Below are positions 27,026-36,262 of a stretch of 64,000 nt of DNA, piece by piece. Position numbers and translations under genes: made by a program. Positions within the stretch are counted from its first letter, which is position 1. Every line of letters begins with the position of its first letter. The stretch is taken from assembly GCF_016650815.1 (NCBI RefSeq), contig NZ_JAEKEZ010000029.1, forward strand, positions 868,001-932,000. Reading direction: 5' to 3'. The DNA comes from Pseudomonas sp. TH31. GTDB taxonomy: Bacteria > Pseudomonadota > Gammaproteobacteria > Pseudomonadales > Pseudomonadaceae. The notes beneath the pieces were generated by a model. It made no database searches. It saw nothing but the letters and a program-made list of their open reading frames with translations, and was not told the DNA's origin.

Positions 27026-27083
27026 AAAAAAGCCCCGCGCCTGCGAACCCCGCATTCACAGGACTCTGACGGGGGCTTCTTTA
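27026..27083 (-). terminator. Terminator-like hairpin between mlaB and ibaG
   Basis: On the minus strand AAGCCCCCGTC pairs at a distance with a GGGGC segment next to TTTTTTG. It lies just after mlaB and before ibaG, so it may end or attenuate the mla transcript. Confidence 0.6.
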
Positions 27084-27093
27084 TAGATGCCGG

Positions 27094-27399
27094 TTAGGGG
27101 TGCGCCAACAGCTCGGTCAATTCGCTGACCTGAGCGATTTCGCGCATGTCTTCGGGCATTGCGCGGATGCTCACGGCCTTGCCGGCCGCCTCTGCATCAC
27201 GCATGAAACACAGCAGCAGCGACAAGCCGACACTGCTGGATTTCAACACTGCCGAACAATCGACCACCACGGCCGGGGCCGCACTGGCTTTGATCAGCGC
27301 CTGGCCCTGCTTGCGCAGACCCGGGCCGGTGCGGTAATCCAGCATGCCGCTCAAGCGCAGCTCGCCGGACTCGGTCATGCGAATGGCCGAGACACTCAT
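27094..27399 (-). CDS. mlaB: STAS-domain protein MlaB
   Basis: This 101-residue cytoplasmic protein is a lone STAS domain: GELRLSGMLDYRTGPGLRKQG, VVVDCSAVLKSSSVGLSLLL. In the MlaFEDB complex MlaB stabilises the MlaF ATPase. Its ATG overlaps the mlaC stop by four bases, so translation is coupled. Last gene of the mlaFEDCB operon. Confidence 0.88.
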   Translation of the reverse strand: MSVSAIRMTESGELRLSGMLDYRTGPGLRKQGQALIKASAAPAVVVDCSAVLKSSSVGLSLLLCFMRDAEAAGKAVSIRAMPEDMREIAQVSELTELLAHP

Positions 27400-28052
27400 T
27401 GAGACTGCTTCTGGGTGGATGGCTTCTCAGTCGATTCCTTGGCTTTGGCGACTTCCCCGGCCCAACCGTTGATGGTCTTGTCCAGGTCGTTGCCATTGCG
27501 CTGCATCGCGTCGGCAAACTGATCGCGGAACAGCTTGCCGATGTTGATGCCATTGATGATCACGTTGCGCAGCTTCCACTCGCCATTGATCTTCTCGAGT
27601 GTGTACTGCACCGGATAAATCGCGCCGTTGCTGCCCTTGACCGTCATGCCAACGCTGGTGCGGTCGCCCGACTCGTCCTTGGCAGGGTCAACGACGATGC
27701 CCTGGTTGTTGTACTCCAGCAAGGCGTTGCCATAGAACTGGAACAGGCCTTTCTTGAAGTTTTCCTGGAAGGTCTGCATCTGCGCAGGCGTGGCCTTGCG
27801 CGAGTATTTGACCGTCATGATGCTTTTGGAAATGCCCTCGGCATCCACCACAGGCCCGACGATGGTGTTCAGCGCCGTGTAGAAGTCCTGCGGGTCCTGC
27901 TTGTACTTCTCTTTATTGGCCGACAGGTCAGCAAGCATCCGGGTCGTGGTGTCCTGCACAAGCGCGTGCGCGGAAGAATCCGCCACGGCGTTGCCCATCA
28001 GCGGCAATGTTGCAAGCAGTACCAGCAGGCCACGTCGCAAGGTAGAAATCAT
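27396..28052 (-). CDS. mlaC: Periplasmic phospholipid-binding protein MlaC
   Basis: This 218-residue protein starts MISTLRRGLLVLLATLPLMG, a signal peptide with probable cleavage after AVADS-type residues (about 23). The MlaC/Ttg2D fold follows: FYTALNTIVGPVVD, VKYSRKATPAQMQTF, LEKINGEWKLRNVIINGINI. It shuttles phospholipid between the outer membrane and the MlaFEDB inner-membrane complex. Residues after about 190 (KESTEKPSTQKQSQ) are a low-complexity tail. Confidence 0.93.
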   Translation of the reverse strand: MISTLRRGLLVLLATLPLMGNAVADSSAHALVQDTTTRMLADLSANKEKYKQDPQDFYTALNTIVGPVVDAEGISKSIMTVKYSRKATPAQMQTFQENFKKGLFQFYGNALLEYNNQGIVVDPAKDESGDRTSVGMTVKGSNGAIYPVQYTLEKINGEWKLRNVIINGINIGKLFRDQFADAMQRNGNDLDKTINGWAGEVAKAKESTEKPSTQKQSQ

Positions 28053-28063
28053 TCAAAAGCTCC

Positions 28064-28531
28064 TCATTTGGCGTCTTTGCTAACGGTATTGAGCAGGAAT
28101 TTACCGATCAGGTCCTCGAGCACCAGCGACGACTGGGTGTCGTGGATGGTTCCACCATCCTTGAGCAAGGCTTGTTCCCCGCCCACGCTGATACCGATGT
28201 ACTTCTCGCCCAACAGGCCAGCCGTCAGGATAGATGCAGTGGAGTCAGTCGGCAGATTATCTACGCGTTTTTCCAATTGCATGGTCACCCGACCAGTGAA
28301 ACTGTCGCGATCCAGATCGATCGCCGTGACCTTGCCGATGGTCACACCGGCCATGGTCACTTTAGCTCTGACAGTCAAACCGGCGATATTGTCGAAGTAG
28401 GCATAAAGTTTATAGGTATCGGTGTTTGCGGTCGGGGACAGGCCACTGACCCGCAGCGCAAGCAGCAACAAAGCCAGGATGCCAGCCAGCAGGAAAAGGC
28501 CGACACCGATTTCCAGGGTGCGGTTTTGCAT
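28064..28531 (-). CDS. mlaD: MCE-domain protein MlaD
   Basis: This 155-residue inner-membrane protein starts MQNRTLEIGVGLFLLAG at 28531, sharing one base with the mlaE stop. One N-terminal membrane helix (about 7-28) anchors a periplasmic MCE domain (about 39-118: YAYFDNIAGLTVRAKVTMAG, VGKVTAIDLD-like sequence). MlaD hexamers form the lipid channel of the complex. A longer upstream reading overlaps mlaE and is not used. Confidence 0.94.
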   Translation of the reverse strand: MQNRTLEIGVGLFLLAGILALLLLALRVSGLSPTANTDTYKLYAYFDNIAGLTVRAKVTMAGVTIGKVTAIDLDRDSFTGRVTMQLEKRVDNLPTDSTASILTAGLLGEKYIGISVGGEQALLKDGGTIHDTQSSLVLEDLIGKFLLNTVSKDAK

Positions 28532-29328
28532 CAGAAATCTCCAAACATCAGGGCGGTCAAAATAAAGTCCAGGCCGAGTACTGCCAAAGAGGCATACACC
28601 ACGGTCTTGGTTGTGGCACGACTGATCCCCTCGGAAGTAGGCTCGCAATCATAGCCTTGGAATACGGCAATCCAGGTCACGACAAAGGCGAAGACGATAC
28701 TTTTGATGATGCCGTTGAGCACATCACCGTTGAACGTCACGCTGTTCTGCATGTTCGCCCAGTAGGAGCCGTCATAGACACCCAGCCAGTCGACTGCCAC
28801 CCACGAACCACCCCAGATCCCGACGACGCTGAAAATCATCGCCAGCACCGGCAGGGAAATGAAACCGGCCCACAGGCGCGGGGCAATGATGTACTTGAGC
28901 GGGTCGACCCCAATCATTTCCAGACTGGACAACTGCTCGGTGGACTTCATGTTGCCGATTTCGGCAGTCAGGGCCGAACCTGCACGCCCGGCAAACAGCA
29001 ATGCGGTCACCACCGGCCCCAGTTCACGCAGCAACGTCAGGGCAACCATCTGCCCGACCGCCTGTTCCGAACCGTAGCTGGACAGGATATTGAAGCCTTG
29101 CAGCGCCAACACCATGCCGATGAACACCCCGGAGACGACGATGATCACCAGGGACATCACGCCGACCGAATGCAATTGTTTGATCAGCAAACCGAAACCA
29201 CCGCCAATACCGCCGCGGCTAAACAATGCGTGAAACAGGAAAATCGTCGCCCGCCCGAACACCCCGACGGCATCGATGGCCCCCTGGCCGAACCGGCGCA
29301 CTTTTTCTATCAGTGAAATCTTGCGCAT
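28531..29328 (-). CDS. mlaE: Phospholipid ABC transporter permease MlaE
   Basis: This 265-residue integral membrane protein starts MRKISLIEKVRRFGQ and has about five to six hydrophobic segments (VMSLVIIVVSGVFIGMVLAL, PVVTALLFAGRAGSA, LPVLAMIFSVVGIWGG, SIVFAFVVTWIAVFQGY, TTKVVYASLAVLGLDF-like). The cytoplasmic coupling loop contains EIGNMKSTEQLSSLEMIG. It is the membrane core of the MlaFEDB system. Its start overlaps the inferred mlaF stop (TGATG). Confidence 0.94.
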   Translation of the reverse strand: MRKISLIEKVRRFGQGAIDAVGVFGRATIFLFHALFSRGGIGGGFGLLIKQLHSVGVMSLVIIVVSGVFIGMVLALQGFNILSSYGSEQAVGQMVALTLLRELGPVVTALLFAGRAGSALTAEIGNMKSTEQLSSLEMIGVDPLKYIIAPRLWAGFISLPVLAMIFSVVGIWGGSWVAVDWLGVYDGSYWANMQNSVTFNGDVLNGIIKSIVFAFVVTWIAVFQGYDCEPTSEGISRATTKTVVYASLAVLGLDFILTALMFGDF

Positions 29329-30136
29329 CAGCGCTTCCCAGAAGATCTGCGCGGTAATCCGTCGCTGGAAAGTGATAGGCGACCGGACCATCGGGATCGC
29401 CTGTCATGAATTGACGGATACGCGGTTCCTGAGAATTCATCAATTCGTCAGGCGTGCCCTGCCCCAGCACTTGCCCATCACCCACGACATAAATGTAATC
29501 GGCAATGCTCGCGGTCTCTGCCAGATCGTGGGAGACCACGATGCTGGTGATGCCCAACGCATCGTTGAGCAGGCGGATCAGGCGCACCAGCACGCCCATG
29601 GCGATCGGGTCCTGCCCCACAAAGGGCTCGTCATACATGAGGATTTGCGGATCGAGGGCAATCGCCCGCGCCAGCGCGACACGACGCTTCATGCCACCGG
29701 ACAGTTCGTCGGGCATGAGATCGATGGCGCCGCGCAAGCCAACGGCCTGCAATTTAAGCAGGACGATGTCACGGATCATTTCTTCCGGCAGCTCGGTATG
29801 AACCCGCAGCGGGAAGGCGACGTTCTCGAACACATCCAGATCGGTAAACAATGCCCCGCTCTGGAACAGCACACCCATGTGCTTGCGCGCATCGAACAAG
29901 TCGCTGCGTGACAATTTAGGCAGGTTCTGACCGTTGACCCAGACTTCTCCGCTGCTAGGTCGCAACTGTGCGCCCATCAGCCGTAACAGGGTGGTCTTGC
30001 CACACCCGGAGGGCCCCATGATGCCGGTGACCTTACCGCGCGGGATACGGATATCGACGTTATTGAAAATGCTGCGCGCACCGCGCTTGAAGGTCAGTCC
30101 CTTCAGCTCGACCGCGTAGGCGTTATCGGCACTCAT
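29328..30136 (-). CDS. mlaF: Phospholipid ABC transporter ATP-binding protein MlaF, frameshifted near its end (about 29331-29335)
   Basis: MlaF powers the Mla lipid transporter. Walker A is GPSGCGKTT (about 40-48), signature LSGGMKRRVALARA (about 146-159), Walker B ILMYDEPFVGQD (about 166-177). The raw frame does not stop after YRADLLGS but continues 37 residues deep into mlaE. One added C (AGC CGC TGA) gives LLGSR and a stop overlapping the mlaE ATG, for 269 residues, the usual length. The extension is therefore probably an artefact of one missing base. Confidence 0.93.
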
Positions 30137-30372
30137 CTAAACTCCTTGCGATGCAGCCTCTCACTCGGACGCCTGGCTTTCTGACGAAAGCACATACCTC
30201 CCCGGGCAGGCCGAACTGGCGGCGAACTATATCACTGCAATAGCCAAGCGCCCAAGGCCCAAGCCGGGGCATGTTCAGCAAGAGGACAGGCAAAAAGCCG
30301 CATTTGGAGTATTTCGGTAACAGGTATTAACAAAGCACGACGAACTAACGTGAGGGTTTCGATCATTACCGC

Positions 30373-30378
30373 TATAAT
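30373..30378 (+). promoter_or_regulatory. Possible -10 box (TATAAT) for the kdsD-lpt genes
   Basis: TATAAT lies 34 bases before the kdsD start in an otherwise gene-free 275 bp region divergent from mlaF. The -35 element is weak. Tentative. Confidence 0.4.
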
Positions 30379-30411
30379 CGCCGCCTTTTCATCGGGCTAT
30401 ACGATTCTGAC

Positions 30412-31386
30412 ATGAGCCAATCAAGCGACCTGATTCAATCGGCACAACGCACCATCCGCCTCGAAGTGGAAGCCGTACAAGGCTTGCTGCCCCATATCGA
30501 CGCAGATTTCGTACGCGCTTGCGAGATGATTCTGGCCAGCAAAGGCCGCGTAGTTGTGGTCGGCATGGGCAAGTCGGGGCATATCGGTAACAAAATTGCC
30601 GCCACCCTGGCCAGCACCGGCACCACGGCGTTTTTCGTACACCCGGCCGAAGCCAGTCATGGCGACATGGGCATGATCACCCGCGACGACATCATCGTGG
30701 CGCTGTCGAATTCCGGCTCTACCAATGAGATCATTACGCTGCTGCCGCTGATCAAGCGTCTGGGCATCCAGTTGATCAGCATGACCGGCAATCCTGGCTC
30801 GCCATTGGCCAAGGCTGCCGAGGTCAACCTCAACGTTCACGTGGAGCACGAAGCCTGCCCGCTGAACCTGGCGCCGACCTCCTCGACCACCGCCGCGCTG
30901 GTCATGGGCGATGCCCTGGCCGTGGCGCTGCTCGAGGCCCGGGGTTTTACCGCGGAAGACTTCGCATTTTCCCACCCCGGCGGTGCGCTCGGCCGACGTT
31001 TGCTGCTGAAAGTGGAAAACGTCATGCACGCTGGCGAAGAGTTGCCGCAAGTCCAGCGTGGCACGCTGCTTAAGGATGCCCTGATGGAAATGACCCGCAA
31101 GGGCCTGGGCATGACCGTCATTCTGGAAGCCGACGGCAAGCTGGCCGGGATTTTCACTGACGGCGACTTGCGCCGCTCCCTGGATCGCACCATCGACATT
31201 CACCGGGCGACCATCGATGAAGTGATGACCGCCCACGGCAAGACCGCACGCGCCGAAATGCTTGCCGCCGAAGCCCTGAAGATCATGGAAGACAACAAAA
31301 TCAGCGCACTGGTAGTGGTCGACAGCGAAGACCGTCCGGTCGGCGCCTTGAACATGCACGATTTGCTGCGTGCAGGAGTAATGTAA
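30412..31386 (+). CDS. kdsD: Arabinose-5-phosphate isomerase
   Basis: KdsD converts ribulose 5-phosphate to arabinose 5-phosphate for the KDO sugar of lipopolysaccharide. 324 residues: an N-terminal SIS domain (about 35-175; VVGMGKSGHIGNKIAATLAS, SNSGSTNEI) and two CBS domains (about 205-260 and 270-322). Sequence is of the KpsF/GutQ family; neighbouring kdsC and lpt genes identify it as KdsD. It is the first gene of the operon; its stop overlaps the kdsC start. Confidence 0.95.
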   Translation: MSQSSDLIQSAQRTIRLEVEAVQGLLPHIDADFVRACEMILASKGRVVVVGMGKSGHIGNKIAATLASTGTTAFFVHPAEASHGDMGMITRDDIIVALSNSGSTNEIITLLPLIKRLGIQLISMTGNPGSPLAKAAEVNLNVHVEHEACPLNLAPTSSTTAALVMGDALAVALLEARGFTAEDFAFSHPGGALGRRLLLKVENVMHAGEELPQVQRGTLLKDALMEMTRKGLGMTVILEADGKLAGIFTDGDLRRSLDRTIDIHRATIDEVMTAHGKTARAEMLAAEALKIMEDNKISALVVVDSEDRPVGALNMHDLLRAGVM

Positions 31387-31910
31387 TGAGCAACGACCTG
31401 CTGCAACGCGGCAAACAAATCAAACTGGCCGTGTTCGACGTCGATGGCGTCCTGACCGACGGGCGCCTGTACTTCCTCGAAGACGGCAGTGAATTCAAGA
31501 CATTCAGCACCCTCGACGGCCAAGGCATCAAGATGTTGATGGCAGCCGGCGTGCAGACCGCTATCATCAGCGGCCGCAAGACCCCGGTGGTCGAACGGCG
31601 GGCAAAAAACCTCGGCATTCCACACCTCTACCAGGGTCGCGAAGACAAACTGGTGGTACTCGACGAGCTTCTTGCCCAACTCAACCTAAGCTATGAACAA
31701 GTTGCCTACCTCGGTGACGACCTGCCTGACCTGCCGGTGATTCGCCGCGTCGGCCTGGGCATGGCGGTGGCCAATGCCGCCAGTTTCGTGCGCGAACACG
31801 CCCACGGCATCACCCTGGCCCGTGGCGGCGAAGGTGCTGCCCGCGAATTCTGCGAACTGATCCTGCGCGCCCAGGGCCGCCTCGATGCGGCTAACGCCGC
31901 GTACCTGTGA
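31386..31910 (+). CDS. kdsC: 3-deoxy-D-manno-octulosonate 8-phosphate phosphatase
   Basis: This 174-residue HAD-superfamily phosphatase releases KDO from KDO 8-phosphate. The catalytic motif is LAVFDVDGVLTDGRLYF with the nucleophile in DVDG (about residues 18-21); motif III region includes YLGDDLPDLPVI. Cap-less, tetrameric type C0. Overlaps kdsD by one base and is followed by lptC. Confidence 0.95.
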   Translation: MSNDLLQRGKQIKLAVFDVDGVLTDGRLYFLEDGSEFKTFSTLDGQGIKMLMAAGVQTAIISGRKTPVVERRAKNLGIPHLYQGREDKLVVLDELLAQLNLSYEQVAYLGDDLPDLPVIRRVGLGMAVANAASFVREHAHGITLARGGEGAAREFCELILRAQGRLDAANAAYL

Positions 31911-31917
31911 GCCCATT

Positions 31918-32490
31918 ATGCTGAGCAAAAAGTTTCGCAATTTCTTGATGTTCTGTTGCATCGCCGCGATATTCGCCGCGGTCGGCTACTGGAACATCAG
32001 CCCGGAACGCTTCCTCGACAAGCCAGTGGCCAAGGTCGATGTCAGCCAGATCGACTATTACGCACTCAACGCCCACAGCGTGCAGTACCTGCCGGACGGC
32101 GGTTTGCAGTACGACTTGACGTCCGACAAGGTCGAACACCTCAAGGCGAGCGATGTGTCACTGCTGACCAACCCTGACCTGAACATGTACCGCGGCACCG
32201 AGTTTCCGTGGCATGTCACCAGCTTGCGTGGCGAGGTGAATCCGGACGGCACTCAGGTAGAGCTGATCGACTCGGTACGTATCGCACGGACCGATGAAAA
32301 GAATCGCGAGATGATTATTACCAGTACTCGCATGACAGTGTTCCCGCAGCAGCAATATGCGCAGACCGAGCAACCCGTTAGAATCGACGGCGCTGGCGGT
32401 GTATCGACTGGCAACGGAATGAAAGCGTATCTGAAAGAAAGCAGGATACACCTGCTATCGAACGTAAGAGGACAGTATGAGGCTCGTTAA
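31918..32490 (+). CDS. lptC: LPS export protein LptC
   Basis: This 190-residue bitopic inner-membrane protein starts MLSKKFRNFLMFCCIAA (membrane helix about 6-24) and then has a periplasmic beta-jellyroll (YYALNAHSVQYLPDGGLQYD, TSLRGEVNPDG). LptC takes LPS from LptBFG and passes it to LptA. The start at 31918 places the helix correctly; an upstream ATG would overlap kdsC more. It overlaps lptA by 14 bases. Confidence 0.92.
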   Translation: MLSKKFRNFLMFCCIAAIFAAVGYWNISPERFLDKPVAKVDVSQIDYYALNAHSVQYLPDGGLQYDLTSDKVEHLKASDVSLLTNPDLNMYRGTEFPWHVTSLRGEVNPDGTQVELIDSVRIARTDEKNREMIITSTRMTVFPQQQYAQTEQPVRIDGAGGVSTGNGMKAYLKESRIHLLSNVRGQYEAR

Positions 32491-33009
32491 AACCCTCCCT
32501 ATTTTGCTCAGTCTGGGCGCAGCACTGGGAAGCGTGAGCGCCTGGGCTCTGCCGGACGATAGTACGAAACCGATCCGCATCCAGGCCGACGATGCCCAGC
32601 TCGATGACAAGCAAGGTATCGCCACCTATAAAGGTGATGTGATCATCACCCAGGGTTCGATGAAGGTCACCGGCAACACCGTGACCATCACTCGTACAAA
32701 GGATGGCCAGATCGATGTCGTCACCTCGGTGGGCAACCTGGCGTACTTCGAACAGTTGCAAAAACCACCTCTCCACAGCCGGTCAAAGGCTATGGCAAGA
32801 CTGTCCAGTACCATGCCCAGCAAAACCGCATCGTGCTGATCGACCAAGCCAAAGTCATCAGCGACGATGGCAGCACCACCGAAGGCGAGAAAATCGTCTA
32901 CGACACGGTGAAACAGGTGGCTACGGCCGGCCGCGCCACTGGCTCGCCGATCACCACGCCGCGCCAACGGATCGACATGGTGATCCCGCCGAAGCAGAAG
33001 GCCCAGTAA
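32477..33009 (+). CDS. lptA: LPS transport protein LptA, frameshifted at 32760-32764
   Basis: LptA forms the periplasmic bridge for LPS between LptC and LptD. Signal peptide MRLVKTLPILLSLGAALGSV, cleaved after about AWA (23-25). The OstA-like beta-jellyroll follows (IQADDAQLDDKQGIATYKG, TRTKDGQIDVVTS). The raw frame fails after YFEQLQK; adding one A to the five-A run gives QKTTSPQPVKGYGKTVQYHA and continues to PPKQKAQ. Full product 177 residues. Because LptA is essential, the lesion is very probably a sequence error. Stop overlaps lptB start. Confidence 0.93.
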
Positions 33010-33734
33010 TGGCAACTCTGAAAGCCCAGCATCTGGCCAAGAGCTACAAGAGCCGCCAGGTCGTACGTGACGTCAGCCTGTCCATCGACAGCGGTCAGAT
33101 CGTCGGCCTGCTTGGCCCGAACGGCGCCGGCAAGACCACCTGTTTCTACATGATCGTAGGCCTGGTACAGGCCGACCAGGGTCGCGTACTGATCGACGAT
33201 CTGGACGTCAGCCACCAGCCGATGCACGGTCGTGCAAAGGCCGGTATCGGCTATCTTCCGCAAGAAGCGTCGATCTTCCGCAAACTCTCGGTCGCCGACA
33301 ACATCATGGCCATCCTCGAGACCCGCAAGGAACTCGACAAGGCCGCTCGCCGCAAAGAGCTGGAAAGCCTGCTGCAGGAATTCCACATCAGCCACATCCG
33401 TGACAACCTCGGCATGAGCCTGTCCGGCGGTGAACGACGCCGGGTGGAAATCGCCCGGGCCCTGGCCACCAACCCGAAATTCATCCTGCTCGACGAACCT
33501 TTCGCCGGTGTAGACCCGATTTCGGTAGGCGACATCAAGCAGATCATCCATCACCTCAAGGCCAAGGGCATTGGCGTGCTGATCACCGACCACAACGTCC
33601 GTGAAACCCTGGATATCTGCGAAACCGCCTACATCGTCAACGATGGCCAACTGATTGCCGAAGGTGACTCCGCCACCATCCTGGCCAACGAACTGGTCAA
33701 GGAAGTGTATCTGGGCCACGAGTTCCGCCTGTAA
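33009..33734 (+). CDS. lptB: LPS export ABC transporter ATP-binding protein LptB
   Basis: This 241-residue ATPase drives LPS extraction with LptFG. Walker A GPNGAGKTTCFYMIVG (about 36-51), signature SLSGGERRRVEIARAL (about 137-152), Walker B FILLDEPFAGVDP (about 158-170), switch His in ITDHNVRET. The ATG shares a base with the lptA stop. Precedes rpoN, the conserved arrangement in gammaproteobacteria. Confidence 0.97.
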   Translation: MATLKAQHLAKSYKSRQVVRDVSLSIDSGQIVGLLGPNGAGKTTCFYMIVGLVQADQGRVLIDDLDVSHQPMHGRAKAGIGYLPQEASIFRKLSVADNIMAILETRKELDKAARRKELESLLQEFHISHIRDNLGMSLSGGERRRVEIARALATNPKFILLDEPFAGVDPISVGDIKQIIHHLKAKGIGVLITDHNVRETLDICETAYIVNDGQLIAEGDSATILANELVKEVYLGHEFRL

Positions 33735-33824
33735 GCACTGAGTGCCTGGCAGTTGCCTAAGCGTGAGTACCGATAAAGCTTTTTATTGTTACGGCGCTCT
33801 AGGCAAACACTTCAGTTTCAGGCA

Positions 33825-33830
33825 TATAAT
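33825..33830 (+). promoter_or_regulatory. Possible -10 box (TATAAT) ahead of rpoN
   Basis: TATAAT in the 173 bp gap between lptB and rpoN suggests that rpoN has its own promoter in addition to read-through. No strong -35 is visible. Confidence 0.35.
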
Positions 33831-33907
33831 TTGCTTAAGTTTGGCGCTTCGGCGCCCTGTAGTGGATGGCGCATGCGCGCCGGCGAATAAGGTGTTAAGC
33901 CCCTGCC

Positions 33908-35401
33908 ATGAAACCATCGCTAGTCTTGAGAATGGGCCAGCAGCTGACGATGACACCTCAGCTGCAACAGGCCATCCGCCTGCTCCAATTGTCGACCCTG
34001 GACCTGCAACAGGAAATCCAGGAGGCCCTGGAGTCCAATCCGATGCTCGAACGCCAGGAAGAAGGCGACGACTTCGATAACGCCGACCCCTTGGCCGACA
34101 AAGCCGAACAACCACCCAATGCCGATATTCAGGAACCCTCCTACCAGGAAACCGCCCCGACGGTAGATAACCTCGAGGAAGGTGACTGGAACGAGCGCAT
34201 CCCCAACGAACTGCCCGTCGATACCGCCTGGGAGGACGTTTACCAGACCAGCGCCAGCAGCCTGCCGAGCAACGATGACGACGAGTGGGATTTCACCACC
34301 CGTACATCCGCCGGCGAAAGCCTGCAAAGCCACCTGCTCTGGCAGCTGAACCTGGCGCCGATGTCCGACACCGATCGCCTGATCGCCGTGACCTTGATCG
34401 ATTGCATCAACAATCAGGGCTACCTGGACGAAACCCTCGAGGAAATCCTCGAAGCCTTCGATCCGGAACTGGACATCGAGCTGGACGAAATCGAAGCCGT
34501 CCTGCACCGCATCCAGCAATTCGAGCCGGCCGGCATCGGCGCCCGCAACCTGGGCGAGTGCCTGTTGCTGCAATTGCGTCAACTGCCCGCCAAGACACCT
34601 TGGCTGGCCGAGGCCAAGCGCCTGGTCAGCGATTACATCGACCTGCTCGGCAGTCGCGACTACAGCCAGTTGATGCGCCGCATGAAGCTCAAGGAAGATG
34701 AACTGCGCCAGGTGATCGAACTGGTCCAGAGCCTCAACCCGCGTCCGGGCTCGCAAATCGAATCCAGCGAAGCCGAATACGTCGTGCCCGACGTGATCGT
34801 GCGCAAGGACAACGAGCGCTGGCTGGTGGAGTTGAACCAGGAGTCGGTGCCCAAGCTGCGGGTAAACGCCCAGTACGCCGGCTTCGTGCGCCGCGCTGAC
34901 ACCAGCGCCGACAACACCTTCATGCGCAATCAGTTGCAGGAAGCCCGCTGGTTCATCAAGAGCCTGCAAAGCCGTAACGAAACCCTGATGAAAGTGGCCA
35001 CCCAGATCGTCGAACACCAGCGCGGTTTCCTGGAGTACGGCGACGAAGCCATGAAACCGCTGGTCCTGCATGACATCGCTGAAGCGGTGGGCATGCACGA
35101 ATCGACGATTTCACGGGTGACCACCCAAAAGTTCATGCATACCCCACGGGGCATTTATGAACTGAAATACTTTTTCTCCAGCCATGTCAGCACCTCTGAA
35201 GGCGGCGAATGCTCGTCCACAGCGATCCGCGCGATCATCAAAAAACTGGTTGCCGCGGAAAATCAGAAAAAGCCGTTGAGTGACAGCAAGATCGCTGGTT
35301 TACTGGAGGCACAAGGCATTCAGGTGGCTCGCCGCACCGTCGCCAAGTACCGCGAGTCCTTAGGGATCGCGCCTTCGAGCGAACGCAAGCGGTTGATGTA
35401 A
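33908..35401 (+). CDS. rpoN: RNA polymerase sigma-54 factor
   Basis: 497 residues. Region I is glutamine- and leucine-rich (LRMGQQLTMTPQLQQAIRLL, 7-26) and contacts enhancer-binding proteins; an acidic region II follows (about 55-110). The core-binding and DNA-binding regions end with the RpoN box ARRTVAKYRE (near 477-486), which reads the -24 element. It directs nitrogen, flagellar and carbon genes in pseudomonads. Downstream hpf-ptsN-rapZ-ptsO link it to the nitrogen PTS. Confidence 0.98.
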   Translation: MKPSLVLRMGQQLTMTPQLQQAIRLLQLSTLDLQQEIQEALESNPMLERQEEGDDFDNADPLADKAEQPPNADIQEPSYQETAPTVDNLEEGDWNERIPNELPVDTAWEDVYQTSASSLPSNDDDEWDFTTRTSAGESLQSHLLWQLNLAPMSDTDRLIAVTLIDCINNQGYLDETLEEILEAFDPELDIELDEIEAVLHRIQQFEPAGIGARNLGECLLLQLRQLPAKTPWLAEAKRLVSDYIDLLGSRDYSQLMRRMKLKEDELRQVIELVQSLNPRPGSQIESSEAEYVVPDVIVRKDNERWLVELNQESVPKLRVNAQYAGFVRRADTSADNTFMRNQLQEARWFIKSLQSRNETLMKVATQIVEHQRGFLEYGDEAMKPLVLHDIAEAVGMHESTISRVTTQKFMHTPRGIYELKYFFSSHVSTSEGGECSSTAIRAIIKKLVAAENQKKPLSDSKIAGLLEAQGIQVARRTVAKYRESLGIAPSSERKRLM

Positions 35402-35474
35402 GCCACGCCACAGCGTTCCAGTGGCAGGTACCTTTACCTGCCGCTTTATGCACTGGCAACGAAGGAGAAGCTGT

Positions 35475-35783
35475 ATGCAAGTCAACATCAGTGGACACCA
35501 ACTGGAAGTGACCGAACCCCTGCGCACCTACATCGGCGAAAAACTCGACCGATTAGAGAGGCATTTCGACAAGATCACCAACGTGCAAGTCACGATGACC
35601 GTCGAGAAGCTGCTGCAGAAAATCGAAGCCACGCTGCATATCCCCGGCGGAGAAGTGGTCGCCAATGCCGAGCATAACGACATGTATGCCGCTATTGACT
35701 TACTGACCGACAAGCTGGATCGCCAACTTAAAAAGCATAAGGAAAAGACCCAGAGCCTCCTTCAGGGCGCAACCGGTCGTTAA
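35475..35783 (+). CDS. hpf: Ribosome hibernation promoting factor (short form)
   Basis: This 102-residue protein starts MQVNISGHQLEVTEPLRTYI after GGAG. It has the HPF/YfiA beta-alpha-beta-beta-beta-alpha fold, with DRLERHFDKITNVQVTM and the conserved NAEHNDMYAAIDLLTDKLDR. The short form helps convert ribosome dimers into inactive 100S particles in starvation. Lies in the rpoN cluster. Confidence 0.94.
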   Translation: MQVNISGHQLEVTEPLRTYIGEKLDRLERHFDKITNVQVTMTVEKLLQKIEATLHIPGGEVVANAEHNDMYAAIDLLTDKLDRQLKKHKEKTQSLLQGATGR

Positions 35784-35795
35784 CACTCCCAACCC

Positions 35796-36260
35796 ATGAT
35801 CCGACTTGAAAGTATCCTGACCCCCGGCCGTTCCCTCGTGAACGTGCCGGGCGGCAGTAAAAAGAAAGCCCTCGAACAAATTGCCAACCTGATCGCCCGG
35901 GAAGTCCCGGATCTGGAGATGCAAGATGTCTTCGAGGCTCTGATTGCCCGTGAAAAACTCGGCTCCACCGGTTTTGGCAACGGCATTGCTATCCCCCACT
36001 GTCGCCTGAAGGGCTGCACCTCACCCATCAGTGCCCTGATGCACCTTGACGCACCTATCGATTTCGACGCCATCGATGGCGCTCCGGTTGACCTGCTGTT
36101 CGTGCTGCTGGTCCCGCAAGCCGCCACCGATGCGCACCTGGAATTACTGCGCCAGATCGCCAGCATGCTTGATCGCAAGGAAGTACGCGAAAAACTGCGC
36201 AGTGCCCCGAGCAACGAAGCCTTGTATCAGGTTGTCCTGAGCGAGCAAAACGGTCACTAA
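35796..36260 (+). CDS. ptsN: Nitrogen PTS enzyme IIA (PtsN)
   Basis: This 154-residue EIIA(Ntr) domain has the phosphorylated histidine His68 in GNGIAIPHCR. It accepts phosphate from the NPr protein (ptsO, below) and regulates potassium, carbon and polyhydroxyalkanoate metabolism rather than importing sugar. Family blocks EALIAREKLGSTGFGNG and FVLLVPQAATDAHLELL are present. Two bases separate it from rapZ. Confidence 0.96.
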   Translation: MIRLESILTPGRSLVNVPGGSKKKALEQIANLIAREVPDLEMQDVFEALIAREKLGSTGFGNGIAIPHCRLKGCTSPISALMHLDAPIDFDAIDGAPVDLLFVLLVPQAATDAHLELLRQIASMLDRKEVREKLRSAPSNEALYQVVLSEQNGH

Positions 36261-36262
36261 TC

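Noticed and set aside
34000..35098. Long minus-strand frame opposite rpoN
   Set aside because: Shadow of rpoN; Gln/Val-rich with no conserved motif.
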